From Nostoc sp. RI_552 (GTDB taxonomy: Bacteria > Cyanobacteriota > Cyanobacteriia > Cyanobacteriales > Nostocaceae), in the NCBI GenBank assembly GCA_016124525.1, contig WGNO01000033.1, positions 1 through 64,000 on the forward strand: DNA of 64,000 nt, written 5' to 3'. Positions 39,951 to 50,177 of this stretch are shown piece after piece. A model generated the notes under the pieces. It was not told the origin of the DNA. It saw nothing but the letters and a program-made list of their open reading frames with translations, and made no database searches. A program made the translations under genes and the position numbers. Within the stretch, counting starts at the first letter, position 1. Every line of letters starts with the position of its first letter.

Positions 39951-41636
39951 ATGTTACAAGGATCGATACAAATTACCTTAACCTTAGTAATAGTTATTGC
40001 CACAACTCCCGTATTGGGAAAGTACATAGCACGTGTTTTCATGGGAGAACAAACGCTACTTGATCCGATAATTAATCCTTTAGAAAGAGTAATTTATATC
40101 TTTAGTGGGGTAAGTCCCCAGGAGAACATGACAGGAAAGCAATATGCCAAGGCATTGCTATATAGCAATCTTGTCATGGGAATTTTGGTTTATTTAATTT
40201 TGATGTTGCAAAGATGGTTGCCACTAAATCCTACAGGATTAAATGCGCCTAGTTGGGATTTAGGACTGCATACTGCCATTTCTTTTATCACCAACACCAA
40301 CCAACAGCATTACTCTGGTGAAACCACCTTAAGCTATGGCAGTCAAATCTTTGCTTTGGGTTTTGTCATGTTCACCTCAGCAGCAACGGGGTTATCAGTG
40401 AGTATAGCCTTTATTCGTGGTTTAACTGGCAGGCTGTTAGGCAATTTTTACAGTGACCTGATTAGGTCAATTACCCGAATGTTATTACCTATATGCATCA
40501 TTGGGGGACTGTTATTGCTGTTAGCGGGTGTACCAGAAACCTTAGCACCGCCAGCAAAGGTGACCACCTTAGAAGGTGAAACACAAGTAATTGCCCGTGG
40601 ACCCGTCGCTCACTACGAAATCATCAAAGAACTAGGAGAAAATGGTGGCGGCTTCTTTGGTAGTAATTCAGCGCATCCCTTTGAAAATCCCAGCGGTTTC
40701 TCTAACTTATTAGAAACGTGGGCGATGATTTCTATTCCCTCGGCACTGATTTACGCCTACGGTGTCTTCACCAATAACCGTAAGCAAGCATGGCTAGTAT
40801 TTGCCATGGTGTTGATAATTTTTGTCTTTTTAGTAGTTATTACCGCAGTAGGAGAGTTTCAAGGTAACCCTCTAGTTAATCGCCTCTTAGGAGAACAGCA
40901 ACCTAACCTAGAAGGAAAAGAAGTCCGATTTGGGTGGGGGCAAACAGCACTTTGGGCAGTGATGACCACAGCGACAATGTGTGGTGCTGTAAACGGAATG
41001 CAGGATTCCTTAATGCCTCCAGGCGGTTTTGCGACTTTATTTAATATGTTTTTGCAAATCATTTGGGGAGGTCAGGGAACGGGCACAGCTTTTCTTTTCA
41101 TTTACTTAATTTTGGCAGTATTCCTCACCAGCTTAATGGTAGGACGAACACCAGAATTTTTGGGACGCAAAATCGAGAAAAAAGAAATCCTCCTCGCCAG
41201 CGTCATTTTATTAGTTCATCCCTTTGCCATTCTCATTCCTTCGGCGGTGGTCTTTGCTTTTCCTGATGCTCTTTCAGGTATTAGTAATCCCGGTTTTCAT
41301 GGCGTTTCCCAGGTGGTTTACGAATACGCTTCCGCCGCAGCTAACAACGGTTCTGGTTTGGAAGGTTTAAATGATAACACCCTGTGGTGGAACCTCAGCG
41401 CCGCAGCCAGCATTTTAGCAGGGCGTTACATCCCCATAATTGCATTGCTACTGCTGGCAGATAGTATGTCACGCAAACAAGCAGTACCTATCACCGTCGG
41501 GACCCTCAGAACCGATACCAAACTGTTCACGGGAGTTACAGGTAGTGTGATTTTAATTCTTGGTGCTCTCACCTTTTTCCCCGTACTAATATTGGGCCCC
41601 ATAGCAGAAGCATTTCAACTTGCCGCCAAAAGATAG
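39951..41636 (+). CDS. kdpA: K+-transporting ATPase subunit A
   Basis: K+-channel-like subunit of the high-affinity Kdp pump. 561 residues with about ten membrane helices; selectivity-filter segments include [40 protein letters not shown] and the later [20 protein letters not shown]. Nothing is missing compared with the family. First gene of kdpA-B-F-C-D; kdpB follows after 65 bp. Confidence 0.96.
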   Translation: MLQGSIQITLTLVIVIATTPVLGKYIARVFMGEQTLLDPIINPLERVIYIFSGVSPQENMTGKQYAKALLYSNLVMGILVYLILMLQRWLPLNPTGLNAPSWDLGLHTAISFITNTNQQHYSGETTLSYGSQIFALGFVMFTSAATGLSVSIAFIRGLTGRLLGNFYSDLIRSITRMLLPICIIGGLLLLLAGVPETLAPPAKVTTLEGETQVIARGPVAHYEIIKELGENGGGFFGSNSAHPFENPSGFSNLLETWAMISIPSALIYAYGVFTNNRKQAWLVFAMVLIIFVFLVVITAVGEFQGNPLVNRLLGEQQPNLEGKEVRFGWGQTALWAVMTTATMCGAVNGMQDSLMPPGGFATLFNMFLQIIWGGQGTGTAFLFIYLILAVFLTSLMVGRTPEFLGRKIEKKEILLASVILLVHPFAILIPSAVVFAFPDALSGISNPGFHGVSQVVYEYASAAANNGSGLEGLNDNTLWWNLSAAASILAGRYIPIIALLLLADSMSRKQAVPITVGTLRTDTKLFTGVTGSVILILGALTFFPVLILGPIAEAFQLAAKR

Positions 41637-41701
41637 AAACTTTTTCTTCTGTGTGACTTTGCGCCTTGGCCTGACAAAAAATCTCATTCATCCACCCCAA
41701 A

Positions 41702-43771
41702 ATGGAAACAACTACCAAACCGCGAAGAAAACGCAAACGTAAACCCCAAGTCCAACTAACCAGACTTTATACCAACGCATTTAAACAAGCCTTTGTCAAA
41801 CTGCACCCACGTAACATGATTAAAAATCCAGTCATGTTTGTAGTTTGGTTAGGCACTATCATCACGGCACTGATGACAATTGCGCCCAACTTATTTGGCC
41901 CAACACCAGGGGAAAATCCGCGATTATTCAACGGACTAATCACTCTGATTTTATTCTTAACCCTTGTCTTTGCCAACTTTGCCGAAGCGGTAGCCCAAGG
42001 TAGAGGTAAAGCTCAAGCAGATGCATTGAGATCCGCAAAATCTGATGTCACAGCCAAAAAAATTCTCCCCGATGGTTCTCTGCAACAAGTAAGTTCCACA
42101 GCCTTACGTCGTGGTGACACAATTAAGGTAACTGCTGGTGATGTTATACCTGCCGATGGCGAAGTAATTAGAGGTGTGGCTTCGGTTGATGAATCAGCAA
42201 TTACAGGTGAATCAGCACCAGTATTAAAAGAACCCGGTACAGACATTGCTAGTTCAGTAACAGGAGGAACCCGCATCACTTCCGATGAGCTGATCATTAG
42301 GGTAACTGCCGACCCCGGACAAGGTTTTCTAGATCGGATGATTGGTTTAGTAGAAGGTGCTTCCCGCACTAAAGCACCCAATGAAATTGCCTTGACAGTA
42401 TTGCTGGCAGTTATGACGCAGATATTTTTAGTTGTAATTGCCACACTACCCACAATATCTTCCTACGTTAAATCACCTATAAGTATTGCTGTACTCATCG
42501 CCTTACTAGTAGCATTAATTCCCACCACCATCGGCGGATTATTAAGTGCTATTGGCATTGCAGGGATGGATAGAGTGGCTCAGTTTAATGTTATTGCTAC
42601 TTCAGGACGGGCGGTGGAAGCCTGCGGGGATATTAACACCCTGATTTTAGACAAAACAGGTACGATTACCTTAGGAAATCGTTTGGCAGAAGAATTTATC
42701 CCGGTCAACGGCCATTCCATTACAGATGTAGCACAAGTTGCCCTGGCATCTAGTATTTTTGATGAAACACCAGAAGGTAAATCCATTGTCAAACTGGCAG
42801 AGGGATTAGGGGCAAAATTAGATTTTGACACCGGACAAGCTGAAGGTATCGAATTTTCTGCAAAAACTCGCATGAGCGGGACTAACTTATCTAATGGCGT
42901 AGAAATTCGTAAAGGCGCTGTAAATGCCATTAAAGGATTTGTGCGTTCTCGGAATGGACATTTAACACCTGAACTTGATAATACTTTTGAACGAATTTCC
43001 CAATTAGGTGGTACTCCCTTAGCAGTATGCAAAAATAATCAAATTTACGGTGTAATTTATCTCAAAGACATTATTAAACCGGGTATTCGAGTGCGGTTTG
43101 ACCAAATGCGACGCATGGGAATTAAAACCATCATGTTGACAGGAGATAACCGCGTTACTGCATCTGTAATTGCTGCAGAAGCAGGAGTTGATGACTTTAT
43201 TGCGGAAGCTACACCCGAAGACAAAATAGCAGTAATTCAAGCTGAACAAGCCCAAGGAAAACTTGTGGCCATGACAGGAGATGGCACCAATGATGCCCCA
43301 GCCCTGGCTCAAGCAAACGTAGGTGTGGCCATGAACACAGGTACTCAAGCAGCTAAAGAAGCTGCTAACATGGTAGACCTAGATTCCGACCCCACGAAGT
43401 TAATTGATATTGTTACTATCGGTAAACAATTGCTGATTACCCGTGGCGCACTCACCACCTTTTCTATTGCCAACGATATCGCCAAATACTTCGCCATCCT
43501 TCCTGCTATCTTCGCTGGTATTGGTCTTGGGGCAATTAACATTATGAATTTAGCAAGTACACAGTCCGCCATTTTATCAGCCTTAATTTATAACGCCTTA
43601 ATTATTCCCGCACTCATCCCCCTAGCACTAACTGGGGTAAAGTTCAGACCGCTTAGCGCTAATCAACTATTACGACGTAACATATTCATTTACGGGTTTG
43701 GCGGAGTGATTGCTCCTTTTATTGCCATTAAACTCATAGACATTTTGATCACAGCTGTCGGACTAGCTTGA
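41702..43771 (+). CDS. kdpB: K+-transporting ATPase subunit B
   Basis: P-type ATPase subunit of the Kdp pump, 689 residues. Phosphorylation site Asp317 in [11 protein letters not shown], actuator TGES at 168-171, hinge [14 protein letters not shown] near 520, and the family membrane segments. The N-terminus is basic ([11 protein letters not shown]). All catalytic residues are intact, so A and B remain functional even though kdpC is interrupted. Confidence 0.97.
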   Translation: METTTKPRRKRKRKPQVQLTRLYTNAFKQAFVKLHPRNMIKNPVMFVVWLGTIITALMTIAPNLFGPTPGENPRLFNGLITLILFLTLVFANFAEAVAQGRGKAQADALRSAKSDVTAKKILPDGSLQQVSSTALRRGDTIKVTAGDVIPADGEVIRGVASVDESAITGESAPVLKEPGTDIASSVTGGTRITSDELIIRVTADPGQGFLDRMIGLVEGASRTKAPNEIALTVLLAVMTQIFLVVIATLPTISSYVKSPISIAVLIALLVALIPTTIGGLLSAIGIAGMDRVAQFNVIATSGRAVEACGDINTLILDKTGTITLGNRLAEEFIPVNGHSITDVAQVALASSIFDETPEGKSIVKLAEGLGAKLDFDTGQAEGIEFSAKTRMSGTNLSNGVEIRKGAVNAIKGFVRSRNGHLTPELDNTFERISQLGGTPLAVCKNNQIYGVIYLKDIIKPGIRVRFDQMRRMGIKTIMLTGDNRVTASVIAAEAGVDDFIAEATPEDKIAVIQAEQAQGKLVAMTGDGTNDAPALAQANVGVAMNTGTQAAKEAANMVDLDSDPTKLIDIVTIGKQLLITRGALTTFSIANDIAKYFAILPAIFAGIGLGAINIMNLASTQSAILSALIYNALIIPALIPLALTGVKFRPLSANQLLRRNIFIYGFGGVIAPFIAIKLIDILITAVGLA

Positions 43772-43795
43772 CTACTCCCCGCTCCTTTGTGTTTT

Positions 43796-43987
43796 ATGAT
43801 GAAAAACTTACTTCTTGCCTTTTTTCTCACAGTTGTCCTCAACCTATTCTTACTACAAACTGTATACGCAGTCACATCTGACCAAATATCACGGGCTGCA
43901 TCTTACCCCATCGCTCTTTTAGCACTCGCCACTATAGGCGTAAGCCTGTATTTATTCGTTGTCATTTTTCAACCGGAGAAATTCTGA
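43796..43987 (+). CDS. kdpF: KdpF-like small membrane subunit
   Basis: 63 residues from the ATG at 43796 (a TTG at 43787 also opens the frame; a further ATG lies at 43799). An N-terminal hydrophobic segment looks like a signal/anchor, and the C-terminal part (YPIALLALATIGVSLYLFVVIF) is the KdpF-type helix that stabilises the pump complex. It follows kdpB by 24 bp and overlaps kdpC by one base in an ATGA-like junction (TGATGA). The order B-F-C is a cyanobacterial arrangement. Confidence 0.8.
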   Translation: MMKNLLLAFFLTVVLNLFLLQTVYAVTSDQISRAASYPIALLALATIGVSLYLFVVIFQPEKF

Positions 43988-44568
43988 TGAGCCAATTGAA
44001 TAAAGTCATTGGTTCTACCTTAGCTTTGTGCATATTAACGGCCTTTCCCTATCCATTATTTATCCTGATTTGTGGACAGATATTTTTTCCCTTTCATGCC
44101 AATGGTAGCTTAATCACCAACAATCAAGGCACGGTGGTCGGTTCAGCCTTAATTGGTCAACCTTTTGCCAGCGATCGCTATTTTCAAAGTCGCCCTAGTG
44201 TTATTGACTACAGCACTCCTTTAGAAGTTTATCCCACAGGTGAGTCAGGATCCAGTAACCTAGCACCCAGTAACCCTCTACTTTTAGAACGTATTCAGGG
44301 GCAAATCACACGACTGCAACAAGCCAATACTCACCCTAGTGCTGACTTAGTTTATACATCTCCCTCTGGTTTAGATCCACATATTAGCCTGGAGTCAGCC
44401 CAAGCACAAATATCACCCATTGCTGCTGTTTAGAATTTAGATACCCAACGAATTCAAACCTTAATATCTCAGAACACTGAGGGGAGATTTTTCGGTATCC
44501 TCGGTGAACCTGGAGTTAATATTCTCCGGCTCAATTTAACTTTAGATGCTTTAGAGGCTGCAACTTAA
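43987..44568 (+). pseudogene. kdpC: kdpC interrupted by an in-frame TAG
   Basis: KdpC couples the channel and ATPase subunits. The frame gives 148 residues: one N-terminal membrane helix, then SALIGQPFASDRYFQSRPS and SNPLLLERIQGQI, both family hallmarks. It stops at TAG (44431-44433). In the same frame 44 further codons continue to TAA at 44566-44568 and encode the missing end, with LDTQRIQTLISQNTEGRFFG and LGEPGVNILRLNLTLDAL, the most conserved tail of KdpC. A full protein would have about 193 residues. A CAG-to-TAG change is the simplest origin. Readthrough or a sequencing error cannot be excluded. Confidence 0.88.
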
Positions 44569-44591
44569 CTGATTGAGAAAGTCAATAATTT

Positions 44592-45701
44592 ATGTTTTAT
44601 TCCTCTGATAATATTTATATTCTCCCTTCCCGACGCGGGAAACATAAGATTTTTATCGGTATGGCTCCCGGTGTCGGTAAAACTTACAAAATGCTGGAAG
44701 AAGCCCATGAACTCAAACAAGATGGAATTGACGTAGTTATCGGTATATTAGAAACTCATGGACGCAAAGAGACAGCTATGAAAGCTGCTGGAATAGAACT
44801 AATTCCCCAAAAAGCGTGTATCCATCACAATGTAACCTTACAAGAAATGGACACGGACGCAATTCTGCAACGTTCTCCGCAACTGGTGCTAGTGGATGAA
44901 CTCGCTCATACCAATGTTCCCGGTTCTCCACGAGAAAAACGCTATCAAGATGTAGAAGCAATTTTAGCCGCCGGAATTGATGTTTATTCCACTGTTAATA
45001 TTCAACACCTGGAAAGTTTAAACGACTTAGTAGCAAGAATTACAGGTGTTGTAGTGCGAGAGCGCATTCCTGATTATCTACTAGATGAAGCTGATGCTGT
45101 GATTGTTATTGATGTTACCCCAGAAACTTTAGAGGAGCGTTTGCAAGAAGGCAAAATTTACGCACCTGAAAAAATTGAGCAATCTTTGAAAAACTTTTTT
45201 CAGCGTGGTAATTTAATTGCTTTAAGGGAACTAGCATTAAGAGAAGTGGCAGATACAATTGAGGAAGAAGCAAACAGTGCTAACTTGGCTAGACAGCATT
45301 GCACTATTCACGAACAAGTTTTAGTCTGTGTATCTACTTATCCTGATTCAGTGCAATTATTACGCCGGGGCGCACGCATTGCTAACTATATGAATGCGCG
45401 ACTGTATGCTGTGTTTGTGGGAAATCCTGAACGATTCTTGACTAAAGAAGAAAGTTTACACATCGATACATGTGAAAAATTATGCCGAGATTTTGGAGGA
45501 GAATTTTTACATTATAAAAGTCAAAACGTGGCTAACACAATTGCTCAAGTTGCCATAGATCATCACATCACTCAAATTATTGTTGGTGAAAGCCAGCAGC
45601 CCTCATGGAAAAGATGGCTCAAAGTTTCTTTCACGCAACGATTAATGAACTTAATCAGGCATAAAAAAATAGATTTACATATTATCTCTACGGATAAATG
45701 A
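44592..45701 (+). CDS. kdpD: Short KdpD (N-terminal KdpD domain plus USP, no kinase)
   Basis: 369 residues. Walker A GMAPGVGKTYKML (about 23-35), the KdpD signatures ETHGRKET, LVDELAHTNVPGS and STVNIQHLESLND, then a universal-stress-like domain from about 240. The membrane helices, GAF and histidine-kinase parts of full-length KdpD (about 900 residues) are absent. In known work on Anabaena, kdp operons carry such a truncated kdpD, so this is a natural lineage form and not new damage. No kdpE follows. Confidence 0.93.
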   Translation: MFYSSDNIYILPSRRGKHKIFIGMAPGVGKTYKMLEEAHELKQDGIDVVIGILETHGRKETAMKAAGIELIPQKACIHHNVTLQEMDTDAILQRSPQLVLVDELAHTNVPGSPREKRYQDVEAILAAGIDVYSTVNIQHLESLNDLVARITGVVVRERIPDYLLDEADAVIVIDVTPETLEERLQEGKIYAPEKIEQSLKNFFQRGNLIALRELALREVADTIEEEANSANLARQHCTIHEQVLVCVSTYPDSVQLLRRGARIANYMNARLYAVFVGNPERFLTKEESLHIDTCEKLCRDFGGEFLHYKSQNVANTIAQVAIDHHITQIIVGESQQPSWKRWLKVSFTQRLMNLIRHKKIDLHIISTDK

Positions 45702-45734
45702 TTGCAGAAACTTGCCAAAGAGCGAAAGACAAGT

Positions 45735-47513
45735 TTACTTAGGGCGCTCACTATTGCGTTTTAAATTCTTTTCTGTTAACGATATGCTACCAATTCCTTG
45801 GAGGATACCGCGACCGATTAAACCTAAACCCCGACCAACTATTTTGGTGAGTAGAAAAACAATACCGCTACCGACAATAGATAATAAGGATTGTAAACGC
45901 GGAGCGATGGCATCTCGAAATTCTAGTATGAGTGTGACTAATAGGGGAATGCCAGAAAGTTCTGCTAATTCCTGGTTACGAGGAGCGTAAATTGATGTTT
46001 TGGCAATACCACGGGGTGCTAAGACAAATAGCTCATAGCTACTTTCAAATATTTCTTTCGGTTCATTGATGTACTTATTGAAACGGTATTTCCATGACAA
46101 ATCATTGCGAAAACGTTCTATTTCTCGTGTAGAAATTAATCGGCGGTCATAATATTTGTGTTTAATTTCTTCCACATCTGCTAAAGAGTTAAGCAATGGT
46201 TGTACTACAGCATTAGCTACCTGAATCAATAAATTTTCTAAAATTATTAATGCTTGGGACTGAGCTTCAGCAGTACCGACGGCATAGGATCTGTTATCAA
46301 TTTGCAAATCTGTCTGGAATACCAAATAAGAAAATAATTCTACAACTAGGGGAATTTTATTGATAATTTCTGTTTGTACACCCCGATAATTTTTCAGGAG
46401 TAATTTAACAACTTCTATGTTTTGTTTATCTACCTGCACTTGAGAAAATTTACCAAAGAAATCTGTAATTGCTGCTTGCCATAAATCATATAAAATGGTG
46501 TCTTTTAAGGTTTCTAGTTGAGCAATTATGATTTTATGGACACTCAGTTCATCAAGTCTTTGAGCTAGTTTTTGCAGAATTAAATAGAGTAATTCTCGTT
46601 TTTTATCTTCACTAAAAATGTCAATTTCTAAAGGTATTTCTGTAATATTTTGTAAAGATAATTGTAACTTATTCACACAGATGGAGAATAAATCAGATTG
46701 TAGCGATCGCGGACTAAGTAGAGGAGGGGAAATGGGCTGCTTTTGTAATTCTAATGGCATGATGGCACTACTTAAATCCGGACTGAGAAGCTGTTTTTGA
46801 GTAGAGGAAACTAATGGTTGTGGCTGTTCCTGTTGTCGTTCCTGTGGTGAAACTAATAACCGAGCGAGTAGCCAACGTGCTGCTAATAGTTCTCGTCGTT
46901 GTCCAGCGAGAACGGCTCGGTCTATTAGTGGTAATCCGGGGGTTTGTAATTGATCTGTAACTAAAGCTAAAGTTTCGTCAATGTAGCCAACACCTGAGAA
47001 ATACCAATTTTTACGCATCCTAGCCAGGGGAAGACGAGGTGATGGGCTAGTGGGGTGATGGGAACTTGTATCTCGGCTTGTCTGTGTGGGTAACCAATAA
47101 GAAACACCGTCTGCTACTTGTTGCATAGCAGCGACTAATTGGGGAATGGGAGTGCCTTTAGGACAGTAGCCATTAACACCAACAGCTTGGACAGCTAACA
47201 GTAGTCCTGGATCTTGAACAGAACTGAGTAGCAAAATTGGTAGTTGGGGATATTGGATTTTAAGTTGTTGAGAAAGTTGTAATCCTTGTTGTTGACTGAC
47301 AATGGAGCGACTATTACCTAATTCTAAAACCACCAAATTTACTTGGTTGGGGTCTTGTTTAGCAAGTTCTGCTAGTATCTGTAAGGCTTTCGTATCTGTT
47401 TCTGCTTCTGCTATTACTTCGATGTTAGGAATTGCTGACAATCCCACCCTTAATCCTAGGCGAAATATGGGGTCTTGGTCAATCAATAATAATTTTAGGG
47501 GTCTGTCACTCAT
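45735..47513 (-). CDS. Receiver-domain protein with DUF3685
   Basis: 592 residues. The N-terminal domain (about 6-140) is a response-regulator receiver: LLIDQDPIFRLGL with acidic Asp12/Asp14, LLLSSVQ (Ser in place of Thr), and GYCPKGTPIPQL with the conserved Lys. At the phosphorylation site the sequence is LVVLELGNSRS, so Glu64 replaces Asp. A Gln/Pro-rich linker follows, then the cyanobacterial DUF3685 domain (about 300-590), ending in two hydrophobic stretches. No kinase is adjacent. The role is unknown. Confidence 0.82.
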   Translation of the reverse strand: MSDRPLKLLLIDQDPIFRLGLRVGLSAIPNIEVIAEAETDTKALQILAELAKQDPNQVNLVVLELGNSRSIVSQQQGLQLSQQLKIQYPQLPILLLSSVQDPGLLLAVQAVGVNGYCPKGTPIPQLVAAMQQVADGVSYWLPTQTSRDTSSHHPTSPSPRLPLARMRKNWYFSGVGYIDETLALVTDQLQTPGLPLIDRAVLAGQRRELLAARWLLARLLVSPQERQQEQPQPLVSSTQKQLLSPDLSSAIMPLELQKQPISPPLLSPRSLQSDLFSICVNKLQLSLQNITEIPLEIDIFSEDKKRELLYLILQKLAQRLDELSVHKIIIAQLETLKDTILYDLWQAAITDFFGKFSQVQVDKQNIEVVKLLLKNYRGVQTEIINKIPLVVELFSYLVFQTDLQIDNRSYAVGTAEAQSQALIILENLLIQVANAVVQPLLNSLADVEEIKHKYYDRRLISTREIERFRNDLSWKYRFNKYINEPKEIFESSYELFVLAPRGIAKTSIYAPRNQELAELSGIPLLVTLILEFRDAIAPRLQSLLSIVGSGIVFLLTKIVGRGLGLIGRGILQGIGSISLTEKNLKRNSERPK

Positions 47514-47863
47514 AGTCTCAACAAGTACATCAGGACTGTTTTTTCACTGTCACAAAACAGTTTTAATGCTCAGTTTAGTCCCCCCTCATTGTCACATCTT
47601 CCCCTGGGAAACTTCTGGCGTAGCGGAAGGTTTCCAAAATCACCTTTGGGTTTTTTCCTTGCTAAGATTCGAGTGGTAGCACGTTTCATCCGAGTACATA
47701 CTGGGTGGGCAGGAATTGACGTGAGCGCTCAGTCTAAAGCTTGGGTGGCGTAGCCATGTGCTGCCCACTTCACAAGGTTTATCATATTACAGAGATTTTG
47801 TATACAAATTCTCTAAATTGCATCTAATAAATCTCGACATTTTTGGTGGGACATATGTCATCA
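47514..47863. other. Noncoding region with multi-stem dyads
   Basis: No gene is seen. 47705-47712 (GTGGGCAG) pairs exactly with 47761-47768 (CTGCCCAC), enclosing two smaller dyads: TGAGCGCTCA (47722-47731) and TGGC-gta-GCCA (47746-47756). A further dyad, GGAAACTTC...GAAGGTTTCC, lies near 47607-47636. The layout resembles a three-way-junction RNA or a cluster of binding sites upstream of the DUF3685 gene and downstream of the fur-family gene. Confidence 0.45.
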
Positions 47864-48316
47864 TTAGGGTTTTTCTTGATGATTACGATAACCATAAAAG
47901 TTGATACTGTATTCAGTAATCCGCACTCCTGTCTTTTCTTCAACCTGACGAATGAATTCTTGAGGTAGTTCTATGTGAATATCAAGCAGTTGATTAGTAT
48001 CAATACAGTTGACATGACTATGGGAATCACTGATATTACCGTACAAACGCCCGTCACAGCGTTCAATACACTCAATGATCCCCTGACTTGATAAGGCGTC
48101 TAAATTTTGATATACAGAAGTGTGACCAATATCTTTACCTTGCTGGATCAGGCGATCATAAATTTCTTTAGCTGAAAGATGTTCCTTGGCTTGCCACAGC
48201 AATTCTAGAATAAAGCGACGCTGACGGCTAACGCGCATCCCCAGGAGTTGACACCGCTCCAGAGCGTCTTCTAGGGAACGAATTGGTTTTGTTGTAGATA
48301 TGGATTGATTTTGCAT
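47864..48316 (-). CDS. Fur-family transcriptional regulator (PerR/FurC-like)
   Basis: 150 residues. Winged helix: LGMRVSRQRRFILELLWQA then IGHTSVYQNLDALSSQGII; metal-binding DSHSHVNC and a C-terminal dimerisation part ending TEYSINFYGY. It lacks the paired CxxC motifs of Zur, and resembles the peroxide-sensing FurC (PerR) of Anabaena as I recall it. Targets are not visible here. The gene stands alone with a long upstream region. Confidence 0.87.
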   Translation of the reverse strand: MQNQSISTTKPIRSLEDALERCQLLGMRVSRQRRFILELLWQAKEHLSAKEIYDRLIQQGKDIGHTSVYQNLDALSSQGIIECIERCDGRLYGNISDSHSHVNCIDTNQLLDIHIELPQEFIRQVEEKTGVRITEYSINFYGYRNHQEKP

Positions 48317-48671
48317 AGTTAAGTTGGTTAACTATTAGGGGGATTAATTGGCTCTTTTGATATGCAAGAATATTACACGAGTTATTTTCTCCTCACCTGT
48401 GTTGCCGCAGAATTTACAGTTGAAAGGGATGATTGTGTTTTGCTGATTAGCATTTCCTTGACTACACAATCATCTTAAACAAAGTCATTACAACTTTAAC
48501 TTAAAAGTATGGCAAATGTCCATCTTTAGGCAGGTGTGATGTCTGCAAAATTAGGCTGACACAAATACAACAAAGAATTAACAGCTTGTAAATGTGGCAT
48601 CAAACTCTGAAAGCTGGTACTGTGGATTCTCGATCCCACTGTTAACCATCAAGAAATTTGTTCCTGAATCA
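48317..48671. other. Divergent promoter region, fur-family gene and crr6
   Basis: About 350 bp with no supported gene. The frame of the next gene opens at 48594, but residues before 48672 show no family similarity. No clear Fur box was found by eye. Confidence 0.4.
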
Positions 48672-49175
48672 ATGACAATTACGATTACAATCGACAGTGA
48701 TTGCGTTAATCATCTGGATATTTCACCTGCCTTAAAGGTGATTGATCCGCTCCTACGAGAAAATGCGATTGCCTTTGGTACTTCCCTTGGCTCAATCGCA
48801 TCTTACGAACAACAGTTGCACTTTGATATCCAATATGGTTTAGAACTAGGCGATCCCCGTGAATTGTCAGAAATTCCTGAATTAAGGCTATGGTTTGTGC
48901 GTTTGGATGCCAAATATCCCTGGTTGCCATTTTTACTCAATTGGAAATCTGGGGAATTATCTCGCTATGCAGCCATGCTTGTACCACACGAATTTAGTGC
49001 AAAACAAGGTATCAAATATAACCCTGAAGCTTTAGAAATATTTCTTATGCATAAAGTTTTTACATTAAGTGATTGGCTGAAGCAACAAGGTCTACCTAGT
49101 CAATCGCGGTTAAAGTCTATGGCGCAAATACTCGGTTATGATTTAGTAGATAGCTTTTTTGAAATATTTTCTTGA
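48672..49175 (+). CDS. CRR6-like NDH-1 (NdhI) maturation factor
   Basis: 167 residues from the ATG at 48672 (MTITITIDSDCVNHLDIS). DUF1817-type sequence: GDPRELSEIPELRLWFVRLDAKYPWLPFLLNW and ELSRYAAMLVPHEFSAKQGI, NPEALEIFLMHKVF. The Arabidopsis homologue CRR6 assists assembly of the NdhI-containing arm of the photosynthetic NDH complex; the cyanobacterial role is inferred from that. It is soluble. A hairpin terminator follows. Confidence 0.85.
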   Translation: MTITITIDSDCVNHLDISPALKVIDPLLRENAIAFGTSLGSIASYEQQLHFDIQYGLELGDPRELSEIPELRLWFVRLDAKYPWLPFLLNWKSGELSRYAAMLVPHEFSAKQGIKYNPEALEIFLMHKVFTLSDWLKQQGLPSQSRLKSMAQILGYDLVDSFFEIFS

Positions 49176-49192
49176 CATTTATCATGGTTGAA

Positions 49193-49220
49193 TGAAACAG
49201 GGAATCAATTCCCTGTTTCA
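49193..49220. terminator. 28-nt palindrome between convergent genes
   Basis: TGAAACAGGGAAT and its complement around a two-base centre: a 28-nt near-perfect palindrome, 17 bp after the CRR6-like gene and 58 bp before the end of the TetR gene. Probably a shared terminator. Its core, CAGGGAAT-N2-ATTCCCTG, equals the one at 22206-22223. Confidence 0.65.
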
Positions 49221-49278
49221 TGGCTAGAATGTTGTGTTTGTGATTCTCACCCATGTATATACATTATTAAATTGCTAA

Positions 49279-50139
49279 TCAATCTAGAGTGCCATTACGG
49301 GCAAAAAGTTCAATGGCTTCACTTCTGGTCAAATTATTGTGGGCTGCCAATTCTGCCAGGTTTTGCCAAGCTGTGTCAGTGAGTCGGATGGACCTGAGAT
49401 GTTTTGGCTCGTGACCATAGTCCATTTTAAATTTACCTGACGCGGTACGCTTGCGCCTGGGAGATTTTTCCTTTGTACCTGAATACTGATTGACAGTTCG
49501 ATTTTTGAGAATCTGATTACTGGTGAGTAAATTAATGAGTTGATCAATGAGGCGATGGCGCTCTATCGGTATCAACTGGTGACCATGTAGCATATACTGA
49601 GTAATGGTGAAATGAACTAATGTTCCCATAAAAACACGTGCAGCTACTTCTGGGTCAGGTAGTTGTAGTTCTGGGTGGTCCGTAAAATATTGCTTGATAA
49701 CTTCCAAACCTGGTTTGTGTATGTTACGCAAAAACTCTTGGGCCAGTAAAGGAAAACGTCCAGACTCACCGATAATTACTCTGACTAAATTTAGAATTTC
49801 CTGTTGTTCAGTCATCCGTGCCAACAAGTTGGTTGCTAAACGCCGTAAAACAATTTGAGGCTCTCCTTCCAGGAAGTGCGGGTTTTGGGGACTAAATACT
49901 GCCTGATAATTTTCCTGGGCTAATCGCGAAATCAGGGCAATAAATAATCTTTCTTTATCTTGAAAGTAGCTGTAGACCGTTGTTTTCGATACTCCTGCTG
50001 CTGCTGTCACCTTATCCATTGTTGTCGCAGCATAGCCATGTGCTAAAAACTCTTGCATGGCACCAGCGAGAATTGCATCAACTTTTCCTGGTGAAAGCGA
50101 ACGCTCCACCTGATTACTTTCTGTGTGTTTTTTTTTCAT
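49279..50139 (-). CDS. TetR-family regulator with C-terminal ribbon-helix-helix-like tail
   Basis: 286 residues. The N-terminal HTH (about 17-62, AMQEFLAHGYAATTMDKVTAAAGVSKTTVYSYFQDKERLF split over helices) is classic TetR/AcrR; a ligand domain follows to about 205. After a basic linker, the last 45 residues (HLRSIRLTDTAWQNLAELAA, then NNLTRSEAIELFARNG) look like a ribbon-helix-helix or CopG-type domain. It is divergent from devBCA across a 100-bp gap containing a palindrome, so it probably controls that operon and itself. Confidence 0.85.
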   Translation of the reverse strand: MKKKHTESNQVERSLSPGKVDAILAGAMQEFLAHGYAATTMDKVTAAAGVSKTTVYSYFQDKERLFIALISRLAQENYQAVFSPQNPHFLEGEPQIVLRRLATNLLARMTEQQEILNLVRVIIGESGRFPLLAQEFLRNIHKPGLEVIKQYFTDHPELQLPDPEVAARVFMGTLVHFTITQYMLHGHQLIPIERHRLIDQLINLLTSNQILKNRTVNQYSGTKEKSPRRKRTASGKFKMDYGHEPKHLRSIRLTDTAWQNLAELAAHNNLTRSEAIELFARNGTLD

Positions 50140-50177
50140 ATTTAGATTTGTGAACTCTTGACATTATTAGAATGAAC

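Noticed and set aside
43019-43348. Antisense open frame inside kdpB
   Set aside because: It mirrors a highly conserved kdpB region and has no features of its own; several such shadows occur over kdpA, kdpB, ctp and cysS.
47302-47679. 125-codon plus-strand frame opposite the receiver domain
   Set aside because: Overlaps the well-supported DUF3685 protein and the dyad-rich gap; composition is not protein-like.
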